A DNA stretch of 64,000 nucleotides from Branchiostoma floridae (Eukaryota; Chordata; Leptocardii; Amphioxiformes; Branchiostomatidae): NCBI RefSeq assembly GCF_000003815.2, contig NW_023365731.1, forward strand, positions 62,001-126,000, in the 5' to 3' direction. Position numbers and translations under genes: made by a program. Numbering within the stretch: the first letter of the stretch is position 1; each line of letters starts with the position of its first letter. Shown here in pieces: positions 35,112-48,183 of this stretch. The notes below the pieces were generated by a model that was not told the origin of the DNA, searched no databases, and saw nothing but the letters and a program-made list of their open reading frames with translations.

Positions 35112-35456
35112 AGCTTAAAATTTGATCAAAGGCATAATATATCATTGAAACGTTCCGTGTTTCCCACGATCTATCAGACTAATAAGAACAAATATGGCGA
35201 AACACGTCACACGTGAATGCCTGAGGCCTTAGAATTCTTTTCTTCTTCGCGAAGGCCAGCGCTCGCATGTTAAAAATAACAAAGAATTTAGTAATGTAGA
35301 AAGGACATCTTGTTAAGTCAGAGCGCTGTTGCGCCACTGCAGAGAGCACGGCTGTTTTCTGCGCTGCCCAGGTTCTGCCGTGGGGATACACTAAAAGGTA
35401 ACACCTTTGTTGTTCTTTCCTTTGGTAAGGTGAAGATGATGATATAGCCTTGGATA
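35112..35456 (+). promoter_or_regulatory. Conserved upstream block of LRR-Ig gene 2
   Basis: Matches the block at 22,060-22,392, including GAAACACGTCACACGTGAAT and TTTGGTAAGGTGAAGATGAT close to the ATG. Same limits as for gene 1. Confidence 0.35.
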
Positions 35457-38400
35457 ATGGCGGTAAAGCTAGCAGCAAAAGTCTCTATTTTGCTGTTTTT
35501 GCAGCCCTTAGTGTCAGGTATTGACGCAGGTAGCTGGCAGAGCTGCCGTAAGGTGTCTGTGGTGAAGTGTGGTGTAGGCGATAGCCGTAGTGATGGTCGT
35601 GAGTACCGGTATGACATTGGAGCGTACCAGTACAAGTGGACCAAATACCCACGCGAGGTATCCAGCTACAATGGCCCATTTGACACCGTTACTTTGAGTC
35701 AGGTGCACCAATCTTGTCAGGTCTGCTCAAATGAAACAAAGCCTACCCAGGGGGGTCCCACGCAGAGCCCTTCGCTACCACCCGGCATTGTCAACATCAT
35801 GATCGTTGATAACAACGTGGGCAAGCTTGGCACTGAAAAGGCAGAGCTCCTCTCTGAGATCCCCTGTGGCAGAGATTGCAAGCTGTGGTTTGTGGGTTGT
35901 AACCTAACGGAGATAGAGGGAGGGGCGTTTGCTAAGTTGCCACAGGTATCAGCCCTGGTCATCTGGCGGAGCAATGTCCAGACTCTGAGGAACGGCACAT
36001 TTTCAGGGATGGACGGTCTCAAACGTCTGCTGCTGTTGGAGAACAACCTGACACAACTGGAGGTGAGGTTTCAGAGACAAAGAAAGGTGCAATTCTTATC
36101 AATATAATACTGTTTTGGCGACGCCTCAGGGGCGATATTGTATAATAGTATTGTGTGCAGTTTGCAAGAATTATAGGAATTATACAGGAGTGTGTCCACA
36201 GGAATGCTAGAGTCCACGGTAATGTTTAGAATGTTGCTGTCATGAAACTCTATACCAGGAGTACTATAAACAACCTCAGAAAATGTGATGGTAGAAAGTA
36301 GTAGGTCAGATCATCAGACTTGAGTTTGAGTTTGTTCCACTTGCTGACCCAGTCAAAAATTCTTACTTCGGCGTTAATGATTCTAACCCAACAGCGGAAA
36401 AGATATTCTCCTAGACACAGACTTCCGACACGTTTAATGTTCATCATATTTCATTTTCTATCCAACACAGAATGGCTGCTTGGATGGGTTGTCCAGCTTG
36501 TCCGAGCTCATCCTTGTGGACAACCAGATCCTGACCCTGTCACCTGACACGTTCCGGGGAGTGCAGCCGTGGTGGTTTGACGTAAGTGCCAATCTTATCG
36601 CTAACGTAGCACCTGGGGCCCTGCAGGCGATCAAGTCCGTAGAATATGTCCGCGCTGTTGAGAACGACCTGGAAAATATCGGCGCGGGGATGTTCCACGG
36701 TCTTGAGCGGCTGAAATCCCTGAACCTTGAGGGCAACAAGATCTCTCACATCGCTGCGGGCGCGTTCCTCTCAAACGCAAAAATGCGCTTCCTAAATCTC
36801 GTGGGGAACAGGCTTACCTTCCTATCCGGCGGGTGGTTCAGATGGTCATTTCCATCCCATCTGAAGGTGCGTGGAAATGCGATTGCCACCATATGCATTG
36901 CGTCGGAAGAGAGGCTGCCTTGGCATATCACGCTTGATAATCCACCGCGCTGTACCTGTGCGAATGATTGGCTGTACGAACGCCAGGGGAACACCCTGAA
37001 GTTCAAACAGCGATTCATCTCGACAATACGGGTTCTCCCCGGTACAAGCTGTCCCGCCTGGGCACTCAAGTCAAATCCTCCCGCACCAGTCAATCCCAGA
37101 CCACTGCCCTGCCCAGCGCCGCTGGTGGAGATCTTGAATGTTGAACGCAGCGCCACGTACAAGTACAAAGCTGTTGGCGATGTGTATTGGGAGCAGCCGC
37201 CCGCAGTGTCCTTTTCCTTCCCTAACGGCTTACACCACGAGGTTGACATGACGTACGACACAAACACGACCACACACGACAATCTGCCGACAGGCAATCT
37301 GACCGTGAGAGTGGTGACCGACTTGAAGGCCGAGGGCTGGGTGAAATGTATGGGGCCACAGAACCTGTTGGGTGAATCAGGAAATGATAGCTTGTGTTCC
37401 AACTACATGGGTAAGTCCAGATTCATCCTTTGGCTAGAGACCGCCGAGCCCTTGGCCTTCGAGAACACCACTTGTACTGCTTCTTCGGAAACTGGCTCCC
37501 ACACTGTCGTCTTCATGGCGAGCGAGCGCGCACACTCTGGCATAACAACACCCCAAGCCACAGAGCTCTCACTCATGAACACGACACCATTCTCAAACAG
37601 AATCACTACACCACTGTACACAAGCGCGAGCGATGATGGCTATGAAGACCTAAAGTGGTACATCGTGTCGGCAGTCATTGGTCTGTTGTCGCCACTCGCT
37701 GTGTTGGGAGTTTGCGGATGTGCCGTGTACATCTGGCGTAGGCTCAGGCGCATAGCTCCAGGTAACCCCTCAGGCCCATCCCGTAACGGTAACCAGATCA
37801 CTGCCTGCTCCAGGTGGCCTGTTGGAGATGATGGCAACATGGATGAGTCAGTGATCAGTCCGTACTCTGAGGGTGGTTTTGATGATCACGACAGCTTGGA
37901 TGAGTCAGAATCAGTTATCAGCCCTTACGCTGAGGGTGGTTTCCAGGACCACCCCGATTTGCGCAGGGCAGATTCTTCTCAGTCAGAAATCGTCCCGTAC
38001 GGATTGGCGAAGCTTAGCGCAGCGTACGCAGGCCGCGCCCGCGCGCAGACACACCCCGTGCCGTCCCGCCCGTACAGCACCGAGCGCCCTCGTCAGACAC
38101 CGAACAGGGAAGGTGCCGTCCTGACTGCCTATGGCCCAAATGGTCGCGACAAGTCCGGCAAAAAGTGCTACCAGCACCCATCCATCCTCCCCTACCCGGG
38201 TGCCACCCAGTCCTCTGCCTACCAGCAGAATGCCAGCGCCGCTCAGCGTTTCCGCAAGGCACGTTGTTACAACTCCCCTGCCCTGACCATTGACCAAGAA
38301 CGCACCCTGTCCAGCACATATGACCAGAATGACCCTAGAGAGACCGCCAAGGGTTCCCGCAAGGCACCTTGCTACAACTCCCCTGCCCTGGCCACTGACC

Positions 38401-38726
38401 AAAACCGTACCCTGTCCAACACATTTGACCAGAATGACCCGAGAGAGGCCGCCAAGGGTTCCCGCAAGGCACCTTGCTACAACTCCCCTACCCTGGCCAC
38501 TGACCAAAACCGTACCCTGTCCAACACATATGACCAGCATGACCCTAGAGAGGCCGCCACCGGTCGGGGAATCAGTTACATCTGCCCCTCCCCTGCGGCC
38601 AGTGCTAACAGGTCTCCAGCAGCTGCCTACAGCCAGAATGACCGTAGAGAGGCGATAACTGACACCCCTGACTCCCCCGAGACAAACAGCTATGAACCGG
38701 CGTCCGCACGCTGTCAGGTTCAGTGA
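35457..38726 (+). CDS. LRR-Ig transmembrane receptor, copy 2 (~953 aa)
   Basis: Exon 1 35457-36062, phase 0 donor GAG|GTGAGG; exon 2 from 36471 after AACACAG to TGA 38,724-38,726. Signal peptide about residues 1-21 (AAKVSILLFLQPLVSG); Cys-containing N-terminal region (QSCQVCSNE); Pro-rich linker; Cys-rich cap (IPCGRDCKLWFVGCNL); about eight LRRs, one of them spanning the intron (LLLENNLTQLE then NGCLDGLSSLSELIL); LRR C-terminal cap (NPPRCTCANDWLYE to CPAW); an Ig-like region with LPCPAP, CSNYMG and NTTCTAS cysteines; Thr/Ser stalk; transmembrane helix about 597-623 (WYIVSAVIGLLSPLAVLGV). The ~330-residue tail has ISPYAEGGF twice and three 35-residue repeats with CYNSP and YDQ. The tail has no kinase, TIR or death domain. 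Likely a cell-surface recognition or adhesion receptor; ligand unknown. Confidence 0.88.
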
Positions 38727-41145
38727 TTACAGAAGGAAGAGATTGATGAAAAAAATTTGACCAATCTTAAATTGTTAAGTGGGCTTTTGGCTATTTCAAA
38801 TTCCATCAAATTTTGTGGTTTACAAGTCAGTCTCATAATCAGATTTTGCACATTTACCAAAAAGTACCATTCTGTTGTTTCTTAAAAAAATCGTATTCTT
38901 TCAAAGAACAAATAGAGAAAGAGGTGGAAAATTATCTTCTCTTTCATGGAGTTCATTATAAAGAAATGTAAAGCAAACATTAAACCTACTGGAGTTTTCG
39001 GCCCCTTGTAGATACACTGATCTTCCCGAAACTAGAACAAACCTCTTCAATATAATTGGCTATATACTGGCAAAACTCTAGTTATTTAAAGTTCTACCGA
39101 GATTTCAATATTTTGGTACATGTAATTAGATCTAGACCCACACTGATAGTTTTCGATAGTTTTCAGTGTCTAAAATGCATTGCGTTTCCTCTTTTACTAT
39201 CCTTGCCTAGAAAATGCCAAAAAAGCAAATGCTCAAGCAACTGGATATGATTTTTGAAAATTATGTTTTTTTTTCATTTTTTTTTCAGAACGTGAAAATT
39301 GGTGCCGTTTGTGTGTGTAATTGTGGATATATGGATTTGTGGACAAGATAACTAGAGAATCTGCTAATGGATTATTGTGGCGTTTGGAAGTTTTATTGTG
39401 TCCTTAAATCATTTGACATAGATCATGCAAATTGGATCTTCATTTGCATCATTAATTAGAAAGTGCTTTAACATTTAGCATTGTTTGCTAAGACTTGCAA
39501 AGCTTAAACATTTTGTATGATTTTGGTGAAGAAGATTGACGAATTTAGTATACACGATTTTGTACCTTATTTGCATAATAAATGAGAAACCTTGAGAACA
39601 CACCATAACAATGACGTCATTGGACGAAGGAACGAGGTCGTGGAACTCTTGTCGGTATTTATTTCATTTCATTTTCTTTCCTTTTTTCTTTCCTAAAAAG
39701 TTGTTTTCAAATAAGACTGGTAATCATCCAATCAACATGCGCATGTTAAATCTAGTCCACAATGGATGAATGTTTTCTTTGTGAGTGAATTGAAAAGGTG
39801 TAAAAAAATCTTCATGTAATAAAAATCGTGGCTGCACTGTATCATGGATATGGTAGGAGCCAATATTCACAGAATTGCATTCCTGGTAAAGCAAAAAAAA
39901 AAGAGAAAAAAGAAACAACAACACCACCACACATTTAAATTGGAAGAATTGCGATAAACTAAAGGAAATGTTTATTTTTTTCAGACCTTAAAATCAGACA
40001 AACACAGATTTGCAAAATATAGATAAAATGTAAATGCATGCTACCATTCTGTAACACATTGAAAATGCCGGCCTCTAAAATACATTGTTGTCGTTGAACA
40101 CAGCGTTTTGACAGAAGCAAATATGGCTTGGGTGCTGTTATTTTAGTTTTCAGTGAGCCGCTGGCATTTTTGTGACCAGGACAGAATCCAGGCTGTATTG
40201 TAGAGAATATTGAAAACCCAATTTGTAACTGTTAAATCACTTGTAGGAACTTTCAGAGATGGAAGAAGGATAGCAGGGCACTAGCCATCTCTGTAGGAAC
40301 ATCTAGAGTACCTGTATGAATTATTTTAGTTTTTCTGGTTCTTACAAAAAGGAAACCGTTTGCACCATCTAAACAAGTAGCCAAATATCTAAAATAAAAC
40401 ATACAGCCACTTTCCATACATGTATTTTCTTTCTTAATCTTTTCTGGGTAAAAGCAATCTGTTGTAAAATAGTTGCAAATTAGAATATCAAATAAATATA
40501 GAGTAGGAATGATAAGTAACAATTACAGTGGTGTAAATCCATGTACAAGAGTTATTTCATGCTAAAATGATAATTGAGGTTTGTGAAATGGGAATAATAT
40601 CAATTTTTCTCCACTGTCTGACAACTTTTCTTGCCTAGCAATAGATGAACAAAACATAACATTTAATGGTAAATGGACCCAACAGAAAATAATAGCACAA
40701 CAATTTTTTTCTTCAAGCAATCACCATATTTGCAGCTGCATGTTATAATGATATTCATTGTATTCATTGGTGACAGAAAGGGAGCGTTCTGAAATGCCAT
40801 AATCCTACTAGTTGTACTAGCAGTGCCATATAAATGATTATGTATGGAATTTGTCACCAACAAAGTAAATAGCAAGAAATCTGTGATCTGTTTGCTACGT
40901 TATATGAAAGTACCCATGGCAAATTTGTTCGCAAGCATTGTACGACAGTAGTTTAAAAGAGAGAGAGATGGGAGGGAGAGTGTCCCATATACAATTGGAT
41001 CTCCCTGAAAAATAGATGTCGCTGACGAAATGAAAAATACATCTCAAGTAATACCAGCTTCATGAACAAACTTAAGGTAACATTTTACTGTTCGTACTGA
41101 AGGAACAGTCGTTACATTTGGTGTTTACTCGAGAAATTCCACTAC
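38727..41145. other. Unit 2 downstream AT-rich sequence
   Basis: Near copy of 25,503-27,970 with scattered substitutions and small deletions (for example 45 bp or so missing near 39,785 relative to 26,565). No supported ORF. Confidence 0.5.

Positions 41146-41146
<1 letters not shown>

Positions 41147-41188
<42 letters not shown>
41147..41188. repeat. (TC)n microsatellite
   Basis: Pure TC dinucleotide tract, longer than its unit 1 equivalent at 27,972-28,010. Confidence 0.92.
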
Positions 41189-41194
<6 letters not shown>

Positions 41195-41283
41195 GACAAG
41201 TATTTTTGTGAGAAAAGTATTATATGAACAGCTGACCATGGTTGAGCAGTCGGTTGTACTAGGGTTGTATTGCACATGCCGGA

Positions 41284-41360
41284 TGAGGGACAACAACATC
41301 TGGGATTCGAACGCGGGACTTGCAGTCCATGGTCACTACCAAGTGAGCAACAAACCCCAA
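41284..41360 (-). mobile_element. tRNA-like SINE head (Cys-like), unit 2
   Basis: Minus-strand TTGCTCACTTGGTAGTGACC, GACTGCAAGTCC and GCGTTCGAATCCCAG form D-, anticodon- and T-arm-like segments. No acceptor-stem pairing. Orthologous to 28,100-28,185. Confidence 0.45.
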
Positions 41361-41600
41361 ACGTGTTCGTGTGTGCTTTTGACTTTGACTTTATTCATAG
41401 CCACCATATCTCTACCTTTCCACACATTAATACTTCACATAACAGAAAAGTTGGCGTAACAGAACAATCAGTCGGATTCAAATTGTGATTCACAATGTAT
41501 ATGACAAGTGTATGAAGATGTTGTACTGTATTCTATGTGCAATCTATCATATATGCTCTGTGACGATCAGTCTATGAATGGTGGTAGCAGAACACAGTAT

Positions 41601-42326
41601 TTATGCGCGACCCCCTGGGGTCCATGACGCGGATACATAAAGTAGTATGGATAAACGTGTTGAAGGAGAGGTAAAAAGCCTTGTTTGAGGGGCAGCCAGA
41701 TATAACCTGTGCTGGGTGGTCACGGAAGGTGTCGACTCTGAGACTGTATGGCTTGGATTGTGAAAGATTTCTATTTCGTGTATAAATGCCAATAACAATA
41801 CCCTGTCATGAGAGTGAGAGAGTCCATTACGCAACTGTCCTTCCAGTGTGAGCCGGCTGCAGTTATTTGACCTCCGCAGAGCGGCGTTACAAAGTGGGCG
41901 TGAGAAGGCGATACCCCGACAATGTTTTCTTCTAGATATTTTGTGGCTTGTACCCTGAACTCGACCATCCGTTTTTGGTATTCCTAAACTGCATCCTATT
42001 ATGTATTGTTCCGCGTCGAAGAAAGTCACCTCGTGGCCCTTAACTATTGAAATCCCTATCGGCTGAAAACTGTGTTCTGCTACCTTGTACCCCATTTGCA
42101 ATGTGTCACATATGTACTGTATATAACAGGATTCAACAACTCTTCTTCCACTTTTCCGTATGGATCTAAGATCATCATCAAAATGGTATAATAACAAATA
42201 TGATTCAGGTCTATTCATAACCCTTGTAACCATCATCATTTTTGTGTTACAAACATAACACGTTACAGGCACATTTTGTAGACATCTACTATTGGTGTCA
42301 TGATCCATACAATGCTCACAAGCCAA
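41601..42326 (-). CDS. Doubtful Cys-containing ORF, unit 2 (241 aa)
   Basis: Longest open frame outside the receptor in this unit. Starts MACEHCMDHDTNSRCLQ, with CYVCNTK and YYLLLYHFDDD-like segments (actual SYLLLYHFDDDLRSIR). No family recognised, no signal peptide or transmembrane helix, and no conserved splice sites. A plus-strand ORF starts 51 bp away (42,378) in divergent orientation. Unit 1 keeps 141 codons, unit 3 is broken. Possibly a small gene decaying in two copies; more likely chance. Confidence 0.25.
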   Translation of the reverse strand: MACEHCMDHDTNSRCLQNVPVTCYVCNTKMMMVTRVMNRPESYLLLYHFDDDLRSIRKSGRRVVESCYIQYICDTLQMGYKVAEHSFQPIGISIVKGHEVTFFDAEQYIIGCSLGIPKTDGRVQGTSHKISRRKHCRGIAFSRPLCNAALRRSNNCSRLTLEGQLRNGLSHSHDRVLLLAFIHEIEIFHNPSHTVSESTPSVTTQHRLYLAAPQTRLFTSPSTRLSILLYVSASWTPGGRA

Positions 42327-42377
42327 TGCGAGTGAAAAAAGTCATCTTTAGTATGTAGCATTGTATACTATATACAG

Positions 42378-42578
42378 ATGGCTAAAGGACAACACAACAT
42401 GCTAACAACATGCCCCATGTGTGGTTGCTTTGGTTCTTTTGGAAGATTTAGGATCACAAAGTATTGCAAAAAAGGTAGGAGCAAAATGTTTCTATTGTGC
42501 AATACATACTGTCATTGTCATCAAGACTTCATTGGTGTCAATGATTCGATGTTGATGATGATGAATACAAATATATGA
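42378..42578 (+). CDS. Doubtful Cys-rich small ORF, unit 2 (66 aa)
   Basis: Encodes MAKGQHNMLTTCPMCGCF and CNTYCHCHQDF, with CxxC pairs that could bind zinc. In unit 1 the same start (29,711) meets a stop at KCC-TAA after 30 codons, and in unit 3 (55,411) after about 11 codons. So it is open only in unit 2. Function unknown and reality doubtful. Confidence 0.2.
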   Translation: MAKGQHNMLTTCPMCGCFGSFGRFRITKYCKKGRSKMFLLCNTYCHCHQDFIGVNDSMLMMMNTNI

Positions 42579-43309
42579 TTTGGAAAAACTTGTAAAAGTG
42601 AACTGGTCAAAGTTATATGATGTTTAACACATCCAATGATGATGTAATGTCAATGTTAACATGAGTGACATGTGTGACATGTCACATCAATGGTTATGAT
42701 CATGGATTTATACATTTTACAATGTACTTTCTTGTAAAAGATAGTCTTGGAAGTGTGGAAATTGTCTGAGATGACAAACTCCAAATGAATGATATTGTGG
42801 ACTCCTACAAAGTTAACTTAATGTAAACTGTACAAAGTGCATTGAATAATACTGTAATAGACTTTATTGATGTTGATAATCTAATGTTGACGAATACAAA
42901 TATATGCCTTGGAACAACCAGTAAATATGGACTGGTTCAAGTGATGTGTATAAGGCATTGAAAAATGATGTAATGCCAATATAATCATTTGTGACATATC
43001 AAATGAATGTTTGCATGTATAATGCATCCATACACTTTTACAGTGTATTTTCTTGTAGAAGCTTGTCTTGCATGTGTGGATATTGTCTGGATTTAAAAAA
43101 TTCAAAAACAAAAAGAAGAGATATTGTCACTGCTGCCATGTTCATGTAAATGTAGAGTTCATTGATGCCTATAATTTGATGTTGATAAAACAAATATTTG
43201 CTTGGAACAAGAAGTAAATATGAATTGGTTCAAGTAATATGTGTACTGTAAGGCATTAGTTGATACTGTAATGTTAAGGTACACATGAGTGATAGACCAC
43301 ACCTGATGC

Positions 43310-43312
<3 letters not shown>

Positions 43313-43371
<59 letters not shown>
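43313..43371. repeat. (TATC)n microsatellite specific to unit 2
   Basis: About 14-15 perfect CTAT/TATC units. The matching place in units 1 and 3 has GCATATTATATTTGATCTAA instead, so it expanded after the duplications. Confidence 0.95.
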
Positions 43372-44063
43372 GTATATATAAGGATGTATCTTCTTGCAGA
43401 AGACTGTCTTAGAATTGTGGACATTGTATGCATGCAATCACAAACCAAAATGTGACTGATACTTGTACTGGTGCCACCATGCATGTTGACTTGTGCAGTG
43501 AGAGCCAAGAAATGTTAAGGTTGGAGAATAGTAATAAAATGTCTAACTGTTGTAACCCCTCAGCTTCTGACTGTTCTGTGGCGTTTTGTGTGGTAGACTA
43601 GTAGAAGAGTGTCTTAGATCCTGATATGAGCTTATAATAATTCCACAGACTATTTCAAATAACAGAAAAAAAAATTTTTTTTATTCGTTTCATCACCGCC
43701 TAATACTTTATAAAGCATAGCAACAGTATGGCTGAAATAAAATATATTTATTTATTTCAACTTCCTCATCATATATGCATGTAAAAATGAGTTGTACAAA
43801 AGTAACAGGCATAAGTCCTTTTCCTCGCTTCTGCCCAAGATAAAATAAAACAAAAATTATAAAATTTATGATATATTCAGTGAATGTGCCACTGAAAACA
43901 CATACAAACAGATTAAATTTCTTTCTTTCATACACCGCGTTAGCTGAATAAAAGGATGAATGGCCCTTAAAGAAACTTGCTTTGGCGCCCCTTGTAATTT
44001 TTCTAATGAACAAAGAAGCAAACATGTAGAAACAGTGCAAAATTCAGTTATGATTGACTGATT

Positions 44064-44145
44064 GAATGTGTGTGTGTGCGCGAGTGTGCATGCCTGCGCG
44101 TGTATGTTTGTGTGAGTGTGTGTGTGTCTGTGCGTGCGTGTGTAT
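44064..44145. repeat. (TG)n-rich tract, unit 2
   Basis: Interrupted TG/TGCG repeats, orthologous to 31,320-31,440 and 56,878-57,052. Confidence 0.85.
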
Positions 44146-46274
44146 CTTTACAGTAACAGAAGGTGTCCCTCCCGCTTATTAACACTTAAAATCACAAATC
44201 CTGAGATTACAATAATTTGATGATCTAATGTGTACGAAATACTTATTAAGTATCACTTAAGAGATAATTACAGTAATAATGAAATACAATAACAAATACA
44301 ACTCCATTAGTAAAATTATATGCAATTAAGAACACTCATTTAAACATTTCCACTTATTGAAACAGAAAGAATGCAAACTGATTCAAATCTAATACGTTAT
44401 ACTAAGCACTAGACACAAAATGTTAGATTACTTATAATAGTTTAGTTCCCCCCTCAACAATGGAACAGTCCACGCATGCGGACTGGGGCCTGAAGAAGGT
44501 AGTCTGGATCGAGCGACTCATGTCATGCATGTGAATACACGATGTTCTGCTACGTCTTTTTGTGTGTGCTTGCTTATTCCTTGGCAACAAAGGGATAGAA
44601 GCCGGATAAACACAAAATACATTTTTAGACATAAATACAAAAGGAATTTGAAGGAGTACGTGCTTTATAATCCATGTATTATTGGTATACTTTTTCAATG
44701 GACATATAGAAACAGATGATTCAACAAAAACAACAACAGCGCCCTCCAGCCTTCTGTGTTGCCACGTGCCAAAAAAACTTGAATAATCAACAGTTTTAGG
44801 TTGGGTGCAGACTAATAAAGCTTGAGTGGAAATTACCAAACCGTTGCTGATGTTTTCTATCCATGCGGGGAAGATTAACTCCTGATTACCTGGTGTAACT
44901 GCGCTGGTAAGAAAATCTGAGGCATGTGTGGGGAGCTTTCATCTTCTGTTTTTGAACTGACGAATGGAGGCCGTCCCTCGTATAGGACGTTAAATGGAGG
45001 TCCCGTGAACCCACCACAACTTCCGAAAAAGAGTTGGGGCATACCCTGGTGTGGGATGGAGTTGGTAATTTACTTTAAAATTACCTGGATGAAGGCCTGG
45101 CGTATCTCTTTACGAATCAGTCACACTGTGATTTACACCATACACCTGGACGGCAGACCTTGCGCATCCCCGCCTTGTATTCAGCTAGAAGAAAGGGTAT
45201 GCCAATCCGCAAGGAGCTACATAACCCCAACGGTGCCGTAATACAGCAGTATTACATAATATGATAAATAAATATAAAACTACTACTAAGGGAGGCGCTG
45301 AAGTCAGCAGAATGTCTTTGCGAATAGTGGCTGTTTGTTCTTTCATAGGTCCAAGGCTATAAAATACAGACTTCTACACACATACACATGTATAATATGC
45401 GTTGCATAGAGCAGAATTATGTTACGGATTGAACATAGGGAATTTGTCGACTAAAAGTAAGAAGAGTGACTTTCTTTACCAAGGTATTAACTTACGTTAC
45501 CATAGTTCACTGAACTCTGTAGGCAAAGTGCATACAGTTTCATTCCGACTGCCGTCAATTCTACACTTCTTTGTTCTTCCTTCTGGAGAAAGGAAGTGAA
45601 TGCTGCCAGTTTTGTCAACTCAAAAGAAAAAAAATGTTCATGTCTGCTTCATTTTTTTCTAAATCAATCCAACCCACTAGATACAAATTTGGTTAATTTC
45701 TTTCAAAAAGCAAACAGAAATATAAAATGTTACCCATTTTCAGGCACTCTGAGGGCTTTCGCTTGGACACAAATAAAAAAAGTTTGTATTCTCAGAATAT
45801 TCCTTCACTTAACGTCATCTGTGCGTAAAAGCCCCTTTTATATCAATGAAATAGAGATAAAATGACAACGGAAAAAGGCCGATATCCCCCAAATGGGAAA
45901 GTTCCAGCACCTTCCAAAGTTTGTCAATGAAAGTTAACAGTTGTCGGAAGAATTTAAGACTGTTAAGCAAACTTTTCATGAAAAACTTAATTTTTTACCA
46001 TCCATAACCCCCAATTCTAACACGTTATTGGTGACTTCCGGAGCTGAAATGTAACATTAAGGGGATTTCCCTGCCGAAGGCAATTAACCAGGGCAATAGA
46101 TTTAGAATATAACACAGTGGATTTCCTATCAGTTTGCTCTGGAACGGCAGGGGCGTTTTTTTTTCAAAATCTTCCAAGTTGAATAACGGAACAAATGAAC
46201 GACGGATTTCATGATTTTCTAAGTATCTTTTCATTTGCTTAACTTTAACAGCGCCACATATAAATACAGATAGA

Positions 46275-46460
46275 AGGTAAAGGGTCCTTTACCCCCCTAC
46301 CGAAGTCAGGTGCTCATTTTTACACCTGGGTACCGGTGAAGTGGCGAAGGTCGTGTAAATAACGAGGCACAACGTCGGGAGCACGGTGAATATAGAACTC
46401 GGGACCTCTAGACTTCAGGCCCAACACTTTACCAGTTACGCCACACACGACGCCATGCCT
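46275..46460 (-). mobile_element. tRNA-derived SINE at the unit 2/3 junction
   Basis: Minus strand: tRNA-like head (GTGTGGCGTAACTGGTAAAG, then GGTCCCGAGTTCTATATTC), followed by GTTGTGCCTCGTTATTTACA and CACCTGGGTGTAAAAATGAG-type body with an internal GGTACC insertion. Same family as 20,931 and 57,160. Confidence 0.65.
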
Positions 46461-47799
46461 GTATATTCATAGTTGAATACACAGGTAGCACATGCAGAGA
46501 TGTAAGTAATAATGTGTAAATTTTGCAAATTACACCTTTCTTGCATATTTAATGAGGAAAATTCATATTTACAATGTTTTTCATTATAGGACTCAAATAT
46601 AGGTAACATATGTAGTTTGTAGGTGGAAGATTAACACGTACCAATAATTCAAATAAATCCATAATTTCCCTAATGAATGCAAAAGTGCCACAGTTCTTCT
46701 AAGTGGTAAATGATTGGACTATCAACATTGTAGTCTGTGTAAGTTAGTTAAAAGTGTACGTAACCAAGCGCAAGCATAGATTGTGTAGCTGTGAAATCAT
46801 TTCCATAATCAGATTATTTTATTGAGATATAGGGTCTCAAAATCCTTGTTTGAAATAGTGGCACACTGTTGTCCTCTGTATTGTGACCAGGTGTGGTCTA
46901 ACAACAGCGGCGCCGCGCTGCAGAGAATCAGAGTCGCATTTTATGATGCCTTTAAGATCATTATACACCAAGATCCAGCAGTAACAGCTGGCTTTTTGTA
47001 CTGATGTCTGTGAACACCTTTGACGCCAAGAGGCGTAAGCTGACGCATTCATTTGCGACTCGCCTCCTGGCGTCTGAGGACGACATTATTAGAGTGCTGT
47101 CATGCTCTGATGTTGTTTTCACAAGTAGGTTCTGGAGTAACTATTGTCACGTCGTACACAGACCACGTGCACGAGATACAGTGTGAATCCTGTATTTTGA
47201 TTTTAAGTACTAGATTATTGTTTTTTTTTAAAATGTACAGTCAATTTATTCGTCCTTATGGGCCATAGTGCCTGACAATAAACAGACAAAGATAATATTC
47301 GACAGTGTTTGTCTGTGGCCTTGTTTTTATCCCCCTTCTACGTAATACAGGCACCCCTAGAGGGTCTGTAAAGAGGCTAGGCCATGTGGTGTTTTGACAT
47401 TTTCAGCAATTCATATTTATTTCTTCGCCACGCTGAGTTGCTAAGGTTATGTTTTCGGCTTGTGCGTGTGTTTTTCCTTCCGTCCGTGAACAGTATAACT
47501 AGGGAAGACTCCGATGGATGCTGGTGATATTTGATGGGTGGGTAGGGGTCGGGAAAACGAAGGACGAGTTCGATAATGGGCCCCCAAGCTTGTTGTTTCC
47601 GCTACCACACTGAGTTACATAGATAAGGTGCAGATTGTAGCCAACCATATTCACCGAAAGACGGGGACAGGCGAAACCATTATTTAGCTATTTACATTGT
47701 AAATAATAATTAGTATCAAGCTTAAAAAATTGTTGGCAGTAAACACTTTAAAGACCAGTTTCTCACCTTCTTCAAGCGAATTAGGATCAGTATAACGTT

Positions 47800-48183
47800 A
47801 TAGAAGAAAGCTTAGAATTTGATGAAAGGCATAATACGTCATCGGAACATTCCGTGTTTCCCTCTTTCAGACTTATAAGAGCACAAATGGCAAAACTCAT
47901 CACACGTGAATACCTGAGACCTAAGAATGCTTTTCTTCTCCGCGAAGACAAACCCAAAGAATTTAGTAATCTAGAAAGGAAAACTTGTTTAGTCAGAGCG
48001 CTGTTGCGCCACTGCAGACAGCACGGCTGTTTTCTGCGCTGTCCATGTTCTCCAGTGGGGATACACTGAAAGGTAACGCTTTTGTTGTTCTTTCCGTTGG
48101 TATGGTGAATATCATATAGCCTTGTCCCTGTACCTCATTGCTATCAATTGGTTAGTGTGCTAAAACTGGTTAAGGCGATAAAG
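47800..48183 (+). promoter_or_regulatory. Conserved upstream block of LRR-Ig gene 3
   Basis: Matches the other two blocks up to GGTATGGTGAATATCATATA, then has about 45 bp of unique sequence before the coding start. The start used by copies 1 and 2 is destroyed here (TAATGG became TAAGG at 48,171-48,175). Confidence 0.35.

Larger units (their letters stand above)
33936..46270 (+). repeat. Tandem segmental duplication, unit 2
   Basis: Aligns with units 1 and 3 across the receptor gene and the AT-rich 3' sequence. It starts with a SINE fragment (ACACCTGGGTGAAGTGGAGG, about 33,960). It lacks the LINE fragment of unit 1 and has its own (TATC)n microsatellite at 43,313-43,371. Its 3' flank (38,727-42,000) is closest to unit 1. 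Confidence 0.85.
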